DNA of 40,285 nucleotides from JAMXLO01 sp036265005 (GTDB lineage Bacteria; Pseudomonadota; Alphaproteobacteria; Acetobacterales; Acetobacteraceae): the NCBI GenBank assembly GCA_036265005.1, contig DATAPW010000074.1, positions 1-40,285 of the forward strand, written 5' to 3'. Both the position numbers and the translations under genes were made by a program. The notes under the pieces are model-generated. The model made no database searches. It was not told the origin of the DNA and was given only the letters and a program-made list of their open reading frames with translations. This document shows, piece by piece, positions 1 through 7,958 of this stretch; positions within the stretch are counted from its first letter, which is position 1, and the number at the start of each line of letters is the position of its first letter.

Positions 1-113
1 GGCTCGGTGCGCCGGAGGAGATGGCCGGTGCGATCAGGTATCTTGCCAGCCCGCTGGCATCCTACATCACCGGCCAGACATTGCTGCTGGATGGCGGCCT
101 GACGGCGTACTAA
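1..113 (+). CDS. SDR-family oxidoreductase, C-terminal fragment (5' end outside window)
   Basis: The frame is open from base 3 to a TAA at 111-113 and encodes about 36 residues. They match the end of classical short-chain dehydrogenases: a P-E-E segment, then S-Y-I-T-G-Q and L-D-G-G, the usual C-terminal strand and turn. The Rossmann motif and the catalytic Tyr/Lys lie upstream of the window, so substrate and cofactor cannot be judged. A palindromic repeat starts 8 bp after the stop and separates this gene from the convergent esterase. Confidence 0.85.
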   Translation, partial: LGAPEEMAGAIRYLASPLASYITGQTLLLDGGLTAY

Positions 114-120
114 GGCACGC

Positions 121-206
121 TGTCATTGCGAGCGCAGCGAAGCGATCCCGTTCCGGTACCCGCACTGGACCGGGATTGCCGTGTCGCTTCGCTCCTCGCC
201 ATGACA
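121..206. repeat. Dispersed ~90-bp palindrome, family A, copy 1
   Basis: The left arm starts TGTCATTGCGAG and the right arm ends CTCGCCATGACA. The arms are imperfectly complementary and pair as a long hairpin around a short GC-rich centre. The same element occurs at 17233-17320, 25695-25793 and 32313-32410. This copy lies between two convergent genes, the SDR tail and the esterase, whose stop begins 3 bp beyond it. It could therefore act as a bidirectional terminator. Confidence 0.85.
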
Positions 207-208
207 GG

Positions 209-1138
209 TCATCTTTGGAACACCCCGCGCAGCCATGCGCAGGACTCGGCCATTGCGTCACCCGCCTTGTCCACCAGTCCGACCCAGAAGAAGAAGCCGT
301 GGTTCATGCCGTCCCAGCGTGACATGGCGCACGGCACTCCGGCTGAACGGAGTTTGTCCGCGTAATATTCGCCCTCGTCGCGCAGCGGGTCGTATTCTGC
401 GGTGACCACCAGCGCCGGCGGCAAATTGCTGAAATCGGCCGCGCGCAGCGGCGACGCATAAGGCTGCACCGCCTCGGCCGGATCGCGCAGATAGTGGTGC
501 CAGAACCACTGCATTGTATCGCGCGTCAGCCCATAGCCGTCGGCGTTCGCCTGATAGGACGGCGTGCCCGGCGAGTGATAATCGGTGACAGGATAGATCA
601 GCAATTGCCCGCACAGCGCCGGGCCACCTTCATCGCGGATGCGAAGCGCAGCGGCGGCCGCCAGGTTGCCGCCGGCGCTGTCGCCTCCCACCACCAGTCG
701 CGCCGCGTCGCCGTCCAGCTCCGACGCATGCCCGGCGATCCAGTGCGTGGCGAACACGCAGTCATCGAGACCCGCGGGAAATTTGTGCTCGGGCGCCAGC
801 CGGTAGTCCACCGACACCACGACGCACAAGGCGCCGGCGCACAGGTTGCGGCACATCCCGTCATGCGTGTCCAGGCTGCACAGCACGAAGCCGCTGCCAT
901 GGAAGAACGCCAGCAGCGGAAACGGCCCCTGCCCCATCGGCCGATAGATGCGCAGCCTCAGGTCGCCGCCCGGCCCTGGGATAGTGCGCTCGGCCACCGC
1001 GGCAATCGCTGCCGGCGGCGCCATGATGGCAACCCGCGCCTCGTACTGGGTGCGAGCTTCGGCCACCGATAGCGTGTGGGTGGCCGGGACGCCGGTTCCC
1101 TTGTCGAGCAAGGCCTGGATCTGTGGATCGACTGGCAT
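209..1138 (-). CDS. Alpha/beta hydrolase, hormone-sensitive-lipase (family IV) esterase
   Basis: This 309-aa protein is a serine esterase/lipase of the HSL family, expected to act in the cytoplasm on short acyl esters. The oxyanion motif near residue 80 reads HGSGF instead of the usual HGGGF. The nucleophile lies in GGDSAGGNLA (Ser154), the acid in AEYDPLRDEGE (Asp249) and the histidine in MNHGFF (His279). The start at 1138 was chosen over upstream codons because a GGAGGA sits 5-6 nt before it and the protein begins where family members do. It is divergent from the acyl-CoA carboxylase 67 bp away. The physiological substrate is unknown. Confidence 0.9.
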   Translation of the reverse strand: MPVDPQIQALLDKGTGVPATHTLSVAEARTQYEARVAIMAPPAAIAAVAERTIPGPGGDLRLRIYRPMGQGPFPLLAFFHGSGFVLCSLDTHDGMCRNLCAGALCVVVSVDYRLAPEHKFPAGLDDCVFATHWIAGHASELDGDAARLVVGGDSAGGNLAAAAALRIRDEGGPALCGQLLIYPVTDYHSPGTPSYQANADGYGLTRDTMQWFWHHYLRDPAEAVQPYASPLRAADFSNLPPALVVTAEYDPLRDEGEYYADKLRSAGVPCAMSRWDGMNHGFFFWVGLVDKAGDAMAESCAWLRGVFQR

Positions 1139-1205
1139 GCTTCCTCCTGCTGCAAAGAGCGGGCACCTTGGCCGGATTGCAAGCCTAATGAAGAGGACCT
1201 GGCGG

Positions 1206-4200
1206 ATGGAGATCAAGAGACTGCTGGTCGCGAACCGGGGGGAGATCGCGATCCGCGTCATGCGCACAGCAGCGGAACTGGGCATTCGCACGGTAGCGGT
1301 GCATTCAGCCGACGACGCGCAGTCGCTGCACACGCGGTGCGCGGATGAGGTGCGTGCGCTCGATGGCAGCGGCGTCGCGGCGTATCTGGATGCAGCGCAA
1401 CTGGTTGCGGTTGCTCGCGAAGCAGGATGCGACGCGATCCATCCCGGCTATGGGTTTCTCAGCGAGAACGCGTCGTTTGCGCGGCTTTGCGCGGATGCGG
1501 GCCTATTGTTCGTCGGACCACGACCGGCGACGCTCGAACTATTCGGCGACAAGGCGGCCGCACGACGCTTCGCGGAGCGCTGCGACGTGCCGGTGATTCC
1601 GGGAACGTCCGGAGCCACCAGCCTCGACGAAGCACGCGCATTCCTTGCATCGCTGGGACCCGGCAGCGCGGTCATGGTCAAGGCGATCGCCGGCGGCGGC
1701 GGTCGCGGCATGCGCGTGGTCACCGCCCCCGATCAGTTGGCAACGGCGTTCGAGCGCTGCGCGGCGGAAGCGCAGCAGGCGTTCGGCAATGGCGAACTGT
1801 ATGTCGAACGCCTGTTCCCCCACGCACGCCACATCGAGGTGCAGGTGCTGGGCGACGGCACGGGCGCAGTTTCGCATCTATGGGAGCGCGAGTGCAGCCT
1901 CCAGCGCGAACGCCAGAAGCTGATCGAGATCGCGCCTGCACCGTTCCTCCACCCCGCAATACGGCAGCGGCTGCTGCACGCAGCGACCACGCTCGCATCC
2001 GCCGCAGATTACCTGAACGCCGGCACGTTCGAATTCCTGGTGGACGCGACGCGCAATACGGACGAGGCGGCAATCGCCTTCATCGAGGCGAACGTGCGGC
2101 TGCAGGTCGAGCATACGGTGACCGAGCAGGTCACCGGCATCGATCTCGTACGGGCGCAGCTTGAACTCGCCGGGGGCCGGACGCTTGCGGACCTGCGGCT
2201 GCGCCAGCAGGACATCCCACTGCCACGCGGCATGGCGCTGCAGGCCCGCGTCAACCTGGAGAGCATGACCGACGATGGCCATGTTCGTCCGGCCGGCGGC
2301 GTGCTGAGTGCGTATGAACCGCCCTCGGGACCGGGCGTGCGCGTGGATGGCTACGGCTACGCCGGTTATCGCACCAACCCGCGGTTCGATTCACTGCTGG
2401 CGAAGGTCATCGTGCATGCGGGATCGGACCGGTTCGCCGATGTGGCGGGCAAGGCGTCACGCGCCTTGTCGGAATTCCGCCTTGCCGGTATCGCGACGAA
2501 TGTCGGGTTCCTCCAGGCGCTGTTGTGTCATCCCGACGTACTGGCGGGCAGGACCCATACGCGGTTCGTGGAGGAGCATGTCGGCGAACTGCTTGCCGCC
2601 GATGCGTCGGCGCAGCACCGCTACTTCGAGCCGCCGACCGCGGCACCGCGCATGCCCGGCGCGAAGCTGGAGACCAACGACCCTTTGGGCGTCGTGCTGT
2701 ACGGCAAGACCGGCGCGGCGTCGGCAGCCGAAGCGCCGGACGCCGATGCGGTGACCGGACCCGAGGGGACCGTGCCGCTGCGCGCGCCGATGCAAGGCAC
2801 CATCGTGGCCATCGCTGTGGCCGAAGGCGACGCAGTGCGGGCGGGGCAGGAAGTCCTGGTGATGGAAGCGATGAAGATGCAGCACGCCATCAACGCCAGC
2901 GCCAGCGGCGTGGTGCGCGCCATCACCATCGCCGTGGGCGATACCGTGTTCGAAAGCCACCCGCTTGCCTTCATCGAGCAGCACGACGAAGCCGACGGGG
3001 CGACGCACCTGGCCCAGGAGATCGATCTCGATCTGATCCGCCCCGACCTGGCCGAGGTGCTGGACCGTCGCGCCCGTGCATTCGACGCGGCGCGTCCCAA
3101 GGCCGTTGCACGTCGGCGCGCGACAGGCCAGCGCACCGCCCGGGAGAATATCGAGGATATCTGCGATCCCGGCTCGTTCGTCGAATACGGTTCGCTGGTG
3201 CTCGCGGCGCGCCGGCGCACCACACCGCTCGACGAACTGATCGAACAATCCGTGGCGGATGGCCTGATCATGGGCCTCGCCACGATCAACGGCGATACAT
3301 TCCCCGAGGAGCGCAGCCGCGCGGTGGTCGTGTCGTACGACTATACCGTGATGGCCGGAACCCAGGGCCACATGGGCCACCATAAGCAGGATCGCATGTT
3401 CGAAATGGCCGGCAAGTGGCGCATTCCGGTCGTGCTGTTCGCCGAGGGCGGCGGTGGGCGCGGCAGCGACACCGACAACGTCAGCAACATGAGCGACACG
3501 TTCTATCGTTTGCCGGCTTTGAGCGGACTGGTGCCGCTGGTCGGCATCGCGTCGGGTCGCTGTTTTGCCGGCAACGCCGTGCTGCTCGGCTGCTGCGACG
3601 TGATCATCGCCACGGCCAATGCGACGATCGGCATGGCCGGCCCGGCAATGATCGAAGGCGGCGGATTGGGCGTCTATCGGCCGGAAGAGGTCGGACCGAT
3701 GCACGTGCAGGTGGCCAATGGCGTGGTCGATATCGCCGTGCAGGACGAAGCCGAGGCCGTGCAGGTGGCGCGGCAGTACCTGTCGTATTTCCAGGGACGC
3801 ATCGCGGCGTGGGACTGCGCCGATCAGCGCGGACTGCGGCACGTGGTGCCGGAGAACCGGCTGCGCGGCTACGACATGCGAGGCCTGATCGAGACGCTAG
3901 CAGATACGGGTTCGATGCTGGAAATCCGCCGTGGCTTCGGCCTCGGCATGATCACCGCGTTCATCCGCGTCGAAGGCAGGCCGATGGGGGTGATCGCCAA
4001 CAATCCGATGCATCTTGGCGGCGCGATCGACAGCGATGCGGCCGACAAGGCGGCGCGCTTCATGCAATTATGCGATGCGCATGACATCCCGCTGCTGTCG
4101 CTGAACGACAATCCGGGCAACATGGTCGGCCCCGAGGCGGAGAAGACCGCACTGGTGCGCCACTGCTGCCGCACCTACCTGATCGGTGCCAACCTGACGG

Positions 4201-4583
4201 TCCCAACATTCTTCGTGATGACGCGCAAGTCATATGGGCTGGGCAAGCTGGCAATGACCGGCGGCAGCATGCGGCTTGGCGTATTCGCCATCGCCTGGCC
4301 GACCGGCGAATTCGGTGGGATGGGGCTGGAGGGCCAGGTCAAACTGGGCCGCCGCAAGGAACTCGCCGCAATAGCCGATCCCGCCGAAAGGCTGGCCGCG
4401 TACGAAGGGATGGTGGCGGAGCTGTATGAGCGCGGGAAAGCCTTGAATGCCGGGTCGCTGTTCGAGGTCGACGAGGTGATCGACCCAGCCGACACACGCA
4501 AGTGGATCGTCGCCGGCCTGCGCTCCATGCCGCCGAAACCGCAACGCGAGGGCAAGAAGCGGCCCTGCGTCGATGGGTGGTAG
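1206..4583 (+). CDS. Single-chain acyl-CoA carboxylase (BC-BCCP-CT fusion)
   Basis: This 1125-aa biotin enzyme holds all three catalytic parts. The biotin carboxylase occupies about residues 1-450, with LLVANRGEIA at the N-terminus, an ATP-grasp glycine loop AGGGGRGM near 162 and RLQVEHTVTE near 298. The biotin carrier domain spans about 520-590 with the attachment site EAMKMQHA (Lys557). The carboxyltransferase covers about 605-1125. Architecture and length match the single-chain long-chain acyl-CoA carboxylase (LCC) family, which carboxylates a range of acyl-CoAs, rather than split acetyl- or propionyl-CoA carboxylases. ATG 1206 gives the canonical BC N-terminus; ATG 1188 would add six residues. 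A GAGGA precedes the start. The exact acyl-CoA substrate is not readable from sequence. Confidence 0.93.
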   Translation: MEIKRLLVANRGEIAIRVMRTAAELGIRTVAVHSADDAQSLHTRCADEVRALDGSGVAAYLDAAQLVAVAREAGCDAIHPGYGFLSENASFARLCADAGLLFVGPRPATLELFGDKAAARRFAERCDVPVIPGTSGATSLDEARAFLASLGPGSAVMVKAIAGGGGRGMRVVTAPDQLATAFERCAAEAQQAFGNGELYVERLFPHARHIEVQVLGDGTGAVSHLWERECSLQRERQKLIEIAPAPFLHPAIRQRLLHAATTLASAADYLNAGTFEFLVDATRNTDEAAIAFIEANVRLQVEHTVTEQVTGIDLVRAQLELAGGRTLADLRLRQQDIPLPRGMALQARVNLESMTDDGHVRPAGGVLSAYEPPSGPGVRVDGYGYAGYRTNPRFDSLLAKVIVHAGSDRFADVAGKASRALSEFRLAGIATNVGFLQALLCHPDVLAGRTHTRFVEEHVGELLAADASAQHRYFEPPTAAPRMPGAKLETNDPLGVVLYGKTGAASAAEAPDADAVTGPEGTVPLRAPMQGTIVAIAVAEGDAVRAGQEVLVMEAMKMQHAINASASGVVRAITIAVGDTVFESHPLAFIEQHDEADGATHLAQEIDLDLIRPDLAEVLDRRARAFDAARPKAVARRRATGQRTARENIEDICDPGSFVEYGSLVLAARRRTTPLDELIEQSVADGLIMGLATINGDTFPEERSRAVVVSYDYTVMAGTQGHMGHHKQDRMFEMAGKWRIPVVLFAEGGGGRGSDTDNVSNMSDTFYRLPALSGLVPLVGIASGRCFAGNAVLLGCCDVIIATANATIGMAGPAMIEGGGLGVYRPEEVGPMHVQVANGVVDIAVQDEAEAVQVARQYLSYFQGRIAAWDCADQRGLRHVVPENRLRGYDMRGLIETLADTGSMLEIRRGFGLGMITAFIRVEGRPMGVIANNPMHLGGAIDSDAADKAARFMQLCDAHDIPLLSLNDNPGNMVGPEAEKTALVRHCCRTYLIGANLTVPTFFVMTRKSYGLGKLAMTGGSMRLGVFAIAWPTGEFGGMGLEGQVKLGRRKELAAIADPAERLAAYEGMVAELYERGKALNAGSLFEVDEVIDPADTRKWIVAGLRSMPPKPQREGKKRPCVDGW

Positions 4584-4587
4584 GATG

Positions 4588-4640
4588 GGCGATGCCGTCC
4601 CCCTACCCCCTCCCGCAAGGCGAGGTTGCGGGCAATGGCT
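4588..4640. repeat. C-rich dispersed palindrome at the convergent gene ends
   Basis: A C-rich run (CCCCCTACCCCCTCCC) leads into a hairpin with arms CCCGCAA (4612-4618) and TTGCGGG (4626-4632). It lies just beyond the stop of the acyl-CoA carboxylase and forms the 3' end of the opposing gene, whose final residues SPCGRG are encoded by the element. A longer relative is at 15535-15622. It probably folds in RNA from either strand. Confidence 0.6.
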
Positions 4641-5337
4641 CCACTACGCGCGTCGCCATCGGGAAATGCGTAATCGGCCCGGTGAACGGCGGGAAACGGG
4701 CGAATGCCGCGCGCATCTCGTGTCGCACCGGTGAATTCAGCGCAGCGGTCAAAGCGGTCTGGTTGTCGAACACCACCTTGTTGCGCTGCATGTGCGCCAC
4801 CCGACGCCAGGGCAGGCAGCCGCACCAGTCAATGCAGGAGTATATCTCGATCTGCCTGATGCCGGGAAACCGCGCCATGATCGGCGGGTGGTCGTCGATG
4901 TAGTGGGTCAGCCACGCGGTCAGGTCTTCCGCGCTGCCTTCATAGGCGACGAGATAGGTGCAGGGTACGTCGCCGGGCGGCGTATGGAACGCTGCATCCG
5001 GCACCGGATAACGCCGCGCCAGCATCGCCTGCTGGGTCACCTCAGCGCCTTCCAGCGACGGCAGGGCGCCCGGTGCGGCGAGCCCGTGGAGATAGCCATT
5101 TGCCGCCGCTGCCGCTTCCAGCACTGCAATGTCATCGAAATAGAGCTGCAGACCCAGCGCCGGCGGCGGGCCGTCGTCGAGGTAGGGGTCGCTGGTGCTG
5201 GATGGCGTGTAGATCAGTCCCTGGCGCAACCCGGGCGTTGCGGCGATGTACCGGGCAAGCCACGCCAGATCGGCGTCGCTCGCGCGCGATTGCGGAGCGT
5301 CGGCCTGACGAAACAACGCGAACCAGCAAACCGTCAT
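4603..5337 (-). CDS. Uncharacterised 244-aa protein, possibly two ferredoxin-like halves
   Basis: I do not recognise the family with confidence. The 244 residues have no signal peptide or membrane segment. Two halves of about 110 residues each start with a short strand (CWFALFRQ; CTYLVAYEG), followed by W/L-T-x-Y-I helices and a P-G-(L/I)-R-Q segment. This looks like a duplicated dimeric alpha-beta-barrel (EthD/ABM-like) fold. The ATG overlaps the TGA of the ThDP enzyme as ATGA, so the two are very likely translationally coupled and act together. The last residues (ATSPCGRG) come from the C-rich repeat, so the native C-terminus may have been altered. Confidence 0.75.
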   Translation of the reverse strand: MTVCWFALFRQADAPQSRASDADLAWLARYIAATPGLRQGLIYTPSSTSDPYLDDGPPPALGLQLYFDDIAVLEAAAAANGYLHGLAAPGALPSLEGAEVTQQAMLARRYPVPDAAFHTPPGDVPCTYLVAYEGSAEDLTAWLTHYIDDHPPIMARFPGIRQIEIYSCIDWCGCLPWRRVAHMQRNKVVFDNQTALTAALNSPVRHEMRAAFARFPPFTGPITHFPMATRVVEPLPATSPCGRG

Positions 5338-7127
5338 CCGCGGAATAACCCGGCGACCGCCGCGGGCGCGTAACCAGGCGCAACACGCACGTCCACCACC
5401 GCAACGCCGCCGCCCTCCACTGCCGCGATCGCGTTCTGGAACGCCGTCGCCAGTTCCGCACCATCGGTGACCGGGCCGAAGCCCATTGCGCCCTGCGCCT
5501 GGGCCAGTCGGGCAAGGTCGATCTCGGGATCGGCAATCCGTTGGCCGATCCAGCGATTTTCCACCGGACGGTTGCGCATGCGCGCCACCCGTTCCTGGTG
5601 CAACTCGTCGTTGAAGAACGAGCGGTTGTTGCAGACCACCACAAGCAACGGAATGTTGTAGTGTACCGCAGTCCACAGCGCGGTGGCGCCCATCAGGAAG
5701 TCGCCGTCGCCACAGACCGCCACCGGAATCCGGCCGCTGCCGCGCAGCGCCAGCGCCGCGCCGACCGCGATCCCCGGGCCGCCGCCAATCCCGCCGCCGC
5801 CGTCGGAGCCGATGTAGTCCAGCGGATGGCGGAACGGCCACAGCGCCGCGTTCCACGACAGCGACACGTGCAGCAGCGAAGCGGCCCGCGCGCCGAGTGC
5901 CTGGCGCAAAGCCAACGTCATCTCGGCGACGCTGATGCTGCCCGGCTCGCCGGTGGGTGCAACAGCGGGCGGCGAAGGCGCGCCGGAACCGCCGGGCGAT
6001 CGCGGCAACTGCGCCATCATGGCGGCAACCACGGCATCCGCGCCGGCGGCAATGAACAGATCGGCCGGTGGCAGCGCCTGGTGATCCATGCTCCAGCCGT
6101 TGTGCAGCTGGTGATCCAGCGAGACATTGATCACCTTCGCCGCCGGCGCCACGGTGCCGCAGGCGGCCTTCAGCGCGCCCGCCAGATCCACCCAATCCAG
6201 GCTGAGAATGACATCCGCCGCGGCGATCGCCTGAGCCGCCTCCTGCACCGGGAACGTCGCAGGCGCGCCGGCGTGCAGCGGATGGTCGGTCGGGAACACT
6301 GCGCCGATCTTCAGGTCGGTCACCACGCGCGCCCGCAACGCCTCGGCCAGTGCGACGCGATCGGCCCACGCCTGCTCGCCGCGCGAACCGCGTCCCATGA
6401 GGATCACAGGCTGCTTCGCCGCACGCAGCATCGCCAGCGCCTGGGCAACCTGTTCCAACGGAACCCCGGCCGCCACGTCCGGCACAAATCGCGAAATATC
6501 AAGCGGCGGCAGCGGGTCGGCCAGCGGCGCCTCCTGCATGCCGGCGTCGAGGTTGACGTAGACCGGCGCCATTGGTGATGACCGGGTCAGCCAGAACGCG
6601 CGCAACACCGCCTCGCGCGCAGCCTCGGCCGACGCCGGCTGGTCATCCCACTTGGTGTAGGGACGGACCAGCGCGCCCTGATCGCGCGCGGTATGGATCC
6701 AGTCGATCCACGGCCGGCGCTTCGGCGCGTCCACCGGGCCGGTGGCGCCGAGTACCAATACCGGCATACGGTCGCACCAAGCGTTGAAAATTGCCATCGT
6801 GGCGTGCATCAGCCCGACATTCGAGTGCACTGCCGCGGCCATCGGCCTCCCGGTCACCTTGGCGTAGCCGTGGGCGATCGCGACAGCGGATTCTTCATGC
6901 AGGCACAGCAGCATCTGCGGCTGGACATTGCCGAGATGGTTCACCAGGCTGTCGTGGAAGCCGCGGTAACTGGCGCCGGGATTCAGCGCGATATACGGAA
7001 TTTCCAGTGCGCGCAGCGTCTCCGCCACCACATCGCTGCCGAACAGCGCGTTGCCCGAGGGCAGCGGCAACGGCCGCTCGATCGGCGCGCCCGAACGATC
7101 CGCGAGGTGGTCCTGGGCATCAGCCAT
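5334..7127 (-). CDS. ThDP-dependent enzyme (acetolactate synthase/benzoylformate decarboxylase superfamily)
   Basis: This 597-aa cytoplasmic enzyme binds thiamine diphosphate. The pyrimidine domain carries the activating glutamate in CLHEESAVAIAHGYA (Glu78). The central TPP domain covers about 210-370. The diphosphate-binding domain has the GDG...NN motif (GDGDFLMGA at 473, CNNRSFFND at 499), which binds the metal and diphosphate. Family members decarboxylate, ligate or cleave 2-keto acids or acyl-CoAs; residues that would tell these apart are not clear to me. It is the first gene of a two-gene unit with the 244-aa protein downstream (4-nt overlap). A 142-bp divergent spacer separates it from the membrane protein gene. 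Confidence 0.9.
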   Translation of the reverse strand: MADAQDHLADRSGAPIERPLPLPSGNALFGSDVVAETLRALEIPYIALNPGASYRGFHDSLVNHLGNVQPQMLLCLHEESAVAIAHGYAKVTGRPMAAAVHSNVGLMHATMAIFNAWCDRMPVLVLGATGPVDAPKRRPWIDWIHTARDQGALVRPYTKWDDQPASAEAAREAVLRAFWLTRSSPMAPVYVNLDAGMQEAPLADPLPPLDISRFVPDVAAGVPLEQVAQALAMLRAAKQPVILMGRGSRGEQAWADRVALAEALRARVVTDLKIGAVFPTDHPLHAGAPATFPVQEAAQAIAAADVILSLDWVDLAGALKAACGTVAPAAKVINVSLDHQLHNGWSMDHQALPPADLFIAAGADAVVAAMMAQLPRSPGGSGAPSPPAVAPTGEPGSISVAEMTLALRQALGARAASLLHVSLSWNAALWPFRHPLDYIGSDGGGGIGGGPGIAVGAALALRGSGRIPVAVCGDGDFLMGATALWTAVHYNIPLLVVVCNNRSFFNDELHQERVARMRNRPVENRWIGQRIADPEIDLARLAQAQGAMGFGPVTDGAELATAFQNAIAAVEGGGVAVVDVRVAPGYAPAAVAGLFRG

Positions 7128-7269
7128 GCGGCGGCTCCTGTTTGATGTTCAGCACACCGGCCCGTCCACCGGGCAACTCGCAGCAATGTTATGTTCCGTA
7201 GTTAATGTGGTGGTCAGCATCTTGTCCATATAGCCAAGTGTCAGCACCTCATCGAAGAAGGAACAGCCC

Positions 7270-7833
7270 ATGCCCTTCGATGCAATCGTCGCGCTCCCGC
7301 GGCAGAGAGCAGTTTTCGACGCACTCGAACGCCAAAACCTGACGCCGGTCTCCTGGGAGATGCTGGCGGAACACAAGCAGGCACAACAGCGAAAATTCGG
7401 GCCGAGTTTTTGGTATCGGCATCAAGCGGCGGTATCGATTGCACTGGTCATCGCCAGTCCGATCGTGGGCGCGGCCATCGGAGCGCTCGAAGGGTTCACG
7501 CCGCACGCCAGCGCACTGACGATTGGCAGCAGTTTCGTCTGGATGTGCATGGTCGCGCTGATTACCGGGACCGGTCTGATCAAATTGCGCGCGGGGTCGT
7601 ATTGGGAGGAACGCCGGCTGCCGGTGAGCTTTCTGGCCGATCAGGATGTTCCCCCGCCGATCGCCGAAGTTGCCCGGTCGCTGCAGCGTGAAGTGCCGGG
7701 CAGCCGGTTGATCCTCGGCGAGCTGAAGCGTGACGAGGTCGTGCTGGATCCCTACCTGCTGCTGGACGACGGCAACGAGCGCGTGTGCCTGGGCATCTGG
7801 GAGAACGGCCGGGTGATCGCCTGCGCCCGGTAG
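7270..7833 (+). CDS. Small two-helix membrane protein, unknown function
   Basis: This 187-aa protein has a soluble N-terminal 50 residues and two hydrophobic helices at about 57-77 and 85-103. A C-terminal domain of about 80 residues follows, ending in strands with ILGELKRDEVVLDPYLLL and CLGIWENGRVIACAR. I cannot assign a function. The C-terminal part looks like a small beta-rich cytoplasmic domain. The start is supported by AAGAAGGAA at 7256-7263. The gene stands alone, divergent from the ThDP enzyme, and ends 18 bp before a nested palindrome that probably terminates it. Confidence 0.75.
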   Translation: MPFDAIVALPRQRAVFDALERQNLTPVSWEMLAEHKQAQQRKFGPSFWYRHQAAVSIALVIASPIVGAAIGALEGFTPHASALTIGSSFVWMCMVALITGTGLIKLRAGSYWEERRLPVSFLADQDVPPPIAEVARSLQREVPGSRLILGELKRDEVVLDPYLLLDDGNERVCLGIWENGRVIACAR

Positions 7834-7850
7834 GTTACGGCACTCCGGCG

Positions 7851-7932
7851 CGGACCGCGTAGGGCCGAACAGCAAGCGCATTCCGCCATGCGGGTGGCGG
7901 AATGCGCTGCGCTTTCGGCCCTACGCGGTCCG
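7851..7932. repeat. Nested palindrome, family 'gcattccgcc', long copy (probable bidirectional terminator)
   Basis: The outer arms 7851-7869 and 7914-7932 are perfectly complementary over 19 bp (CGGACCGCGTAGGGCCGAA). Inside them, arms 7875-7888 and 7895-7908 pair perfectly over 14 bp (AGCGCATTCCGCCA) around a 6-nt loop. Together they make an 82-bp stem with one small internal loop. It lies between the convergent membrane-protein and P450 genes. A truncated relative of the inner hairpin is at 19382-19413. Confidence 0.9.
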
Positions 7933-7958
7933 GCCTGCGGCTGGCCTCCACCTGGCCG

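Noticed and set aside
121..206. CRISPR-like repeats
   Set aside because: The repeated elements are single, widely spaced palindromes, not direct repeats with uniform spacers.
948..1205. N-terminal extension of the acyl-CoA carboxylase reading frame
   Set aside because: The extension is antisense to the esterase coding sequence and has no homology to biotin carboxylase N-termini; ATG 1206 gives the canonical start.
2457..3842. Long open frame antisense to the carboxylase (about 460 codons)
   Set aside because: It is His/Arg/Ala-rich shadow sequence caused by high GC at third positions; the sense frame is a full-length conserved enzyme.
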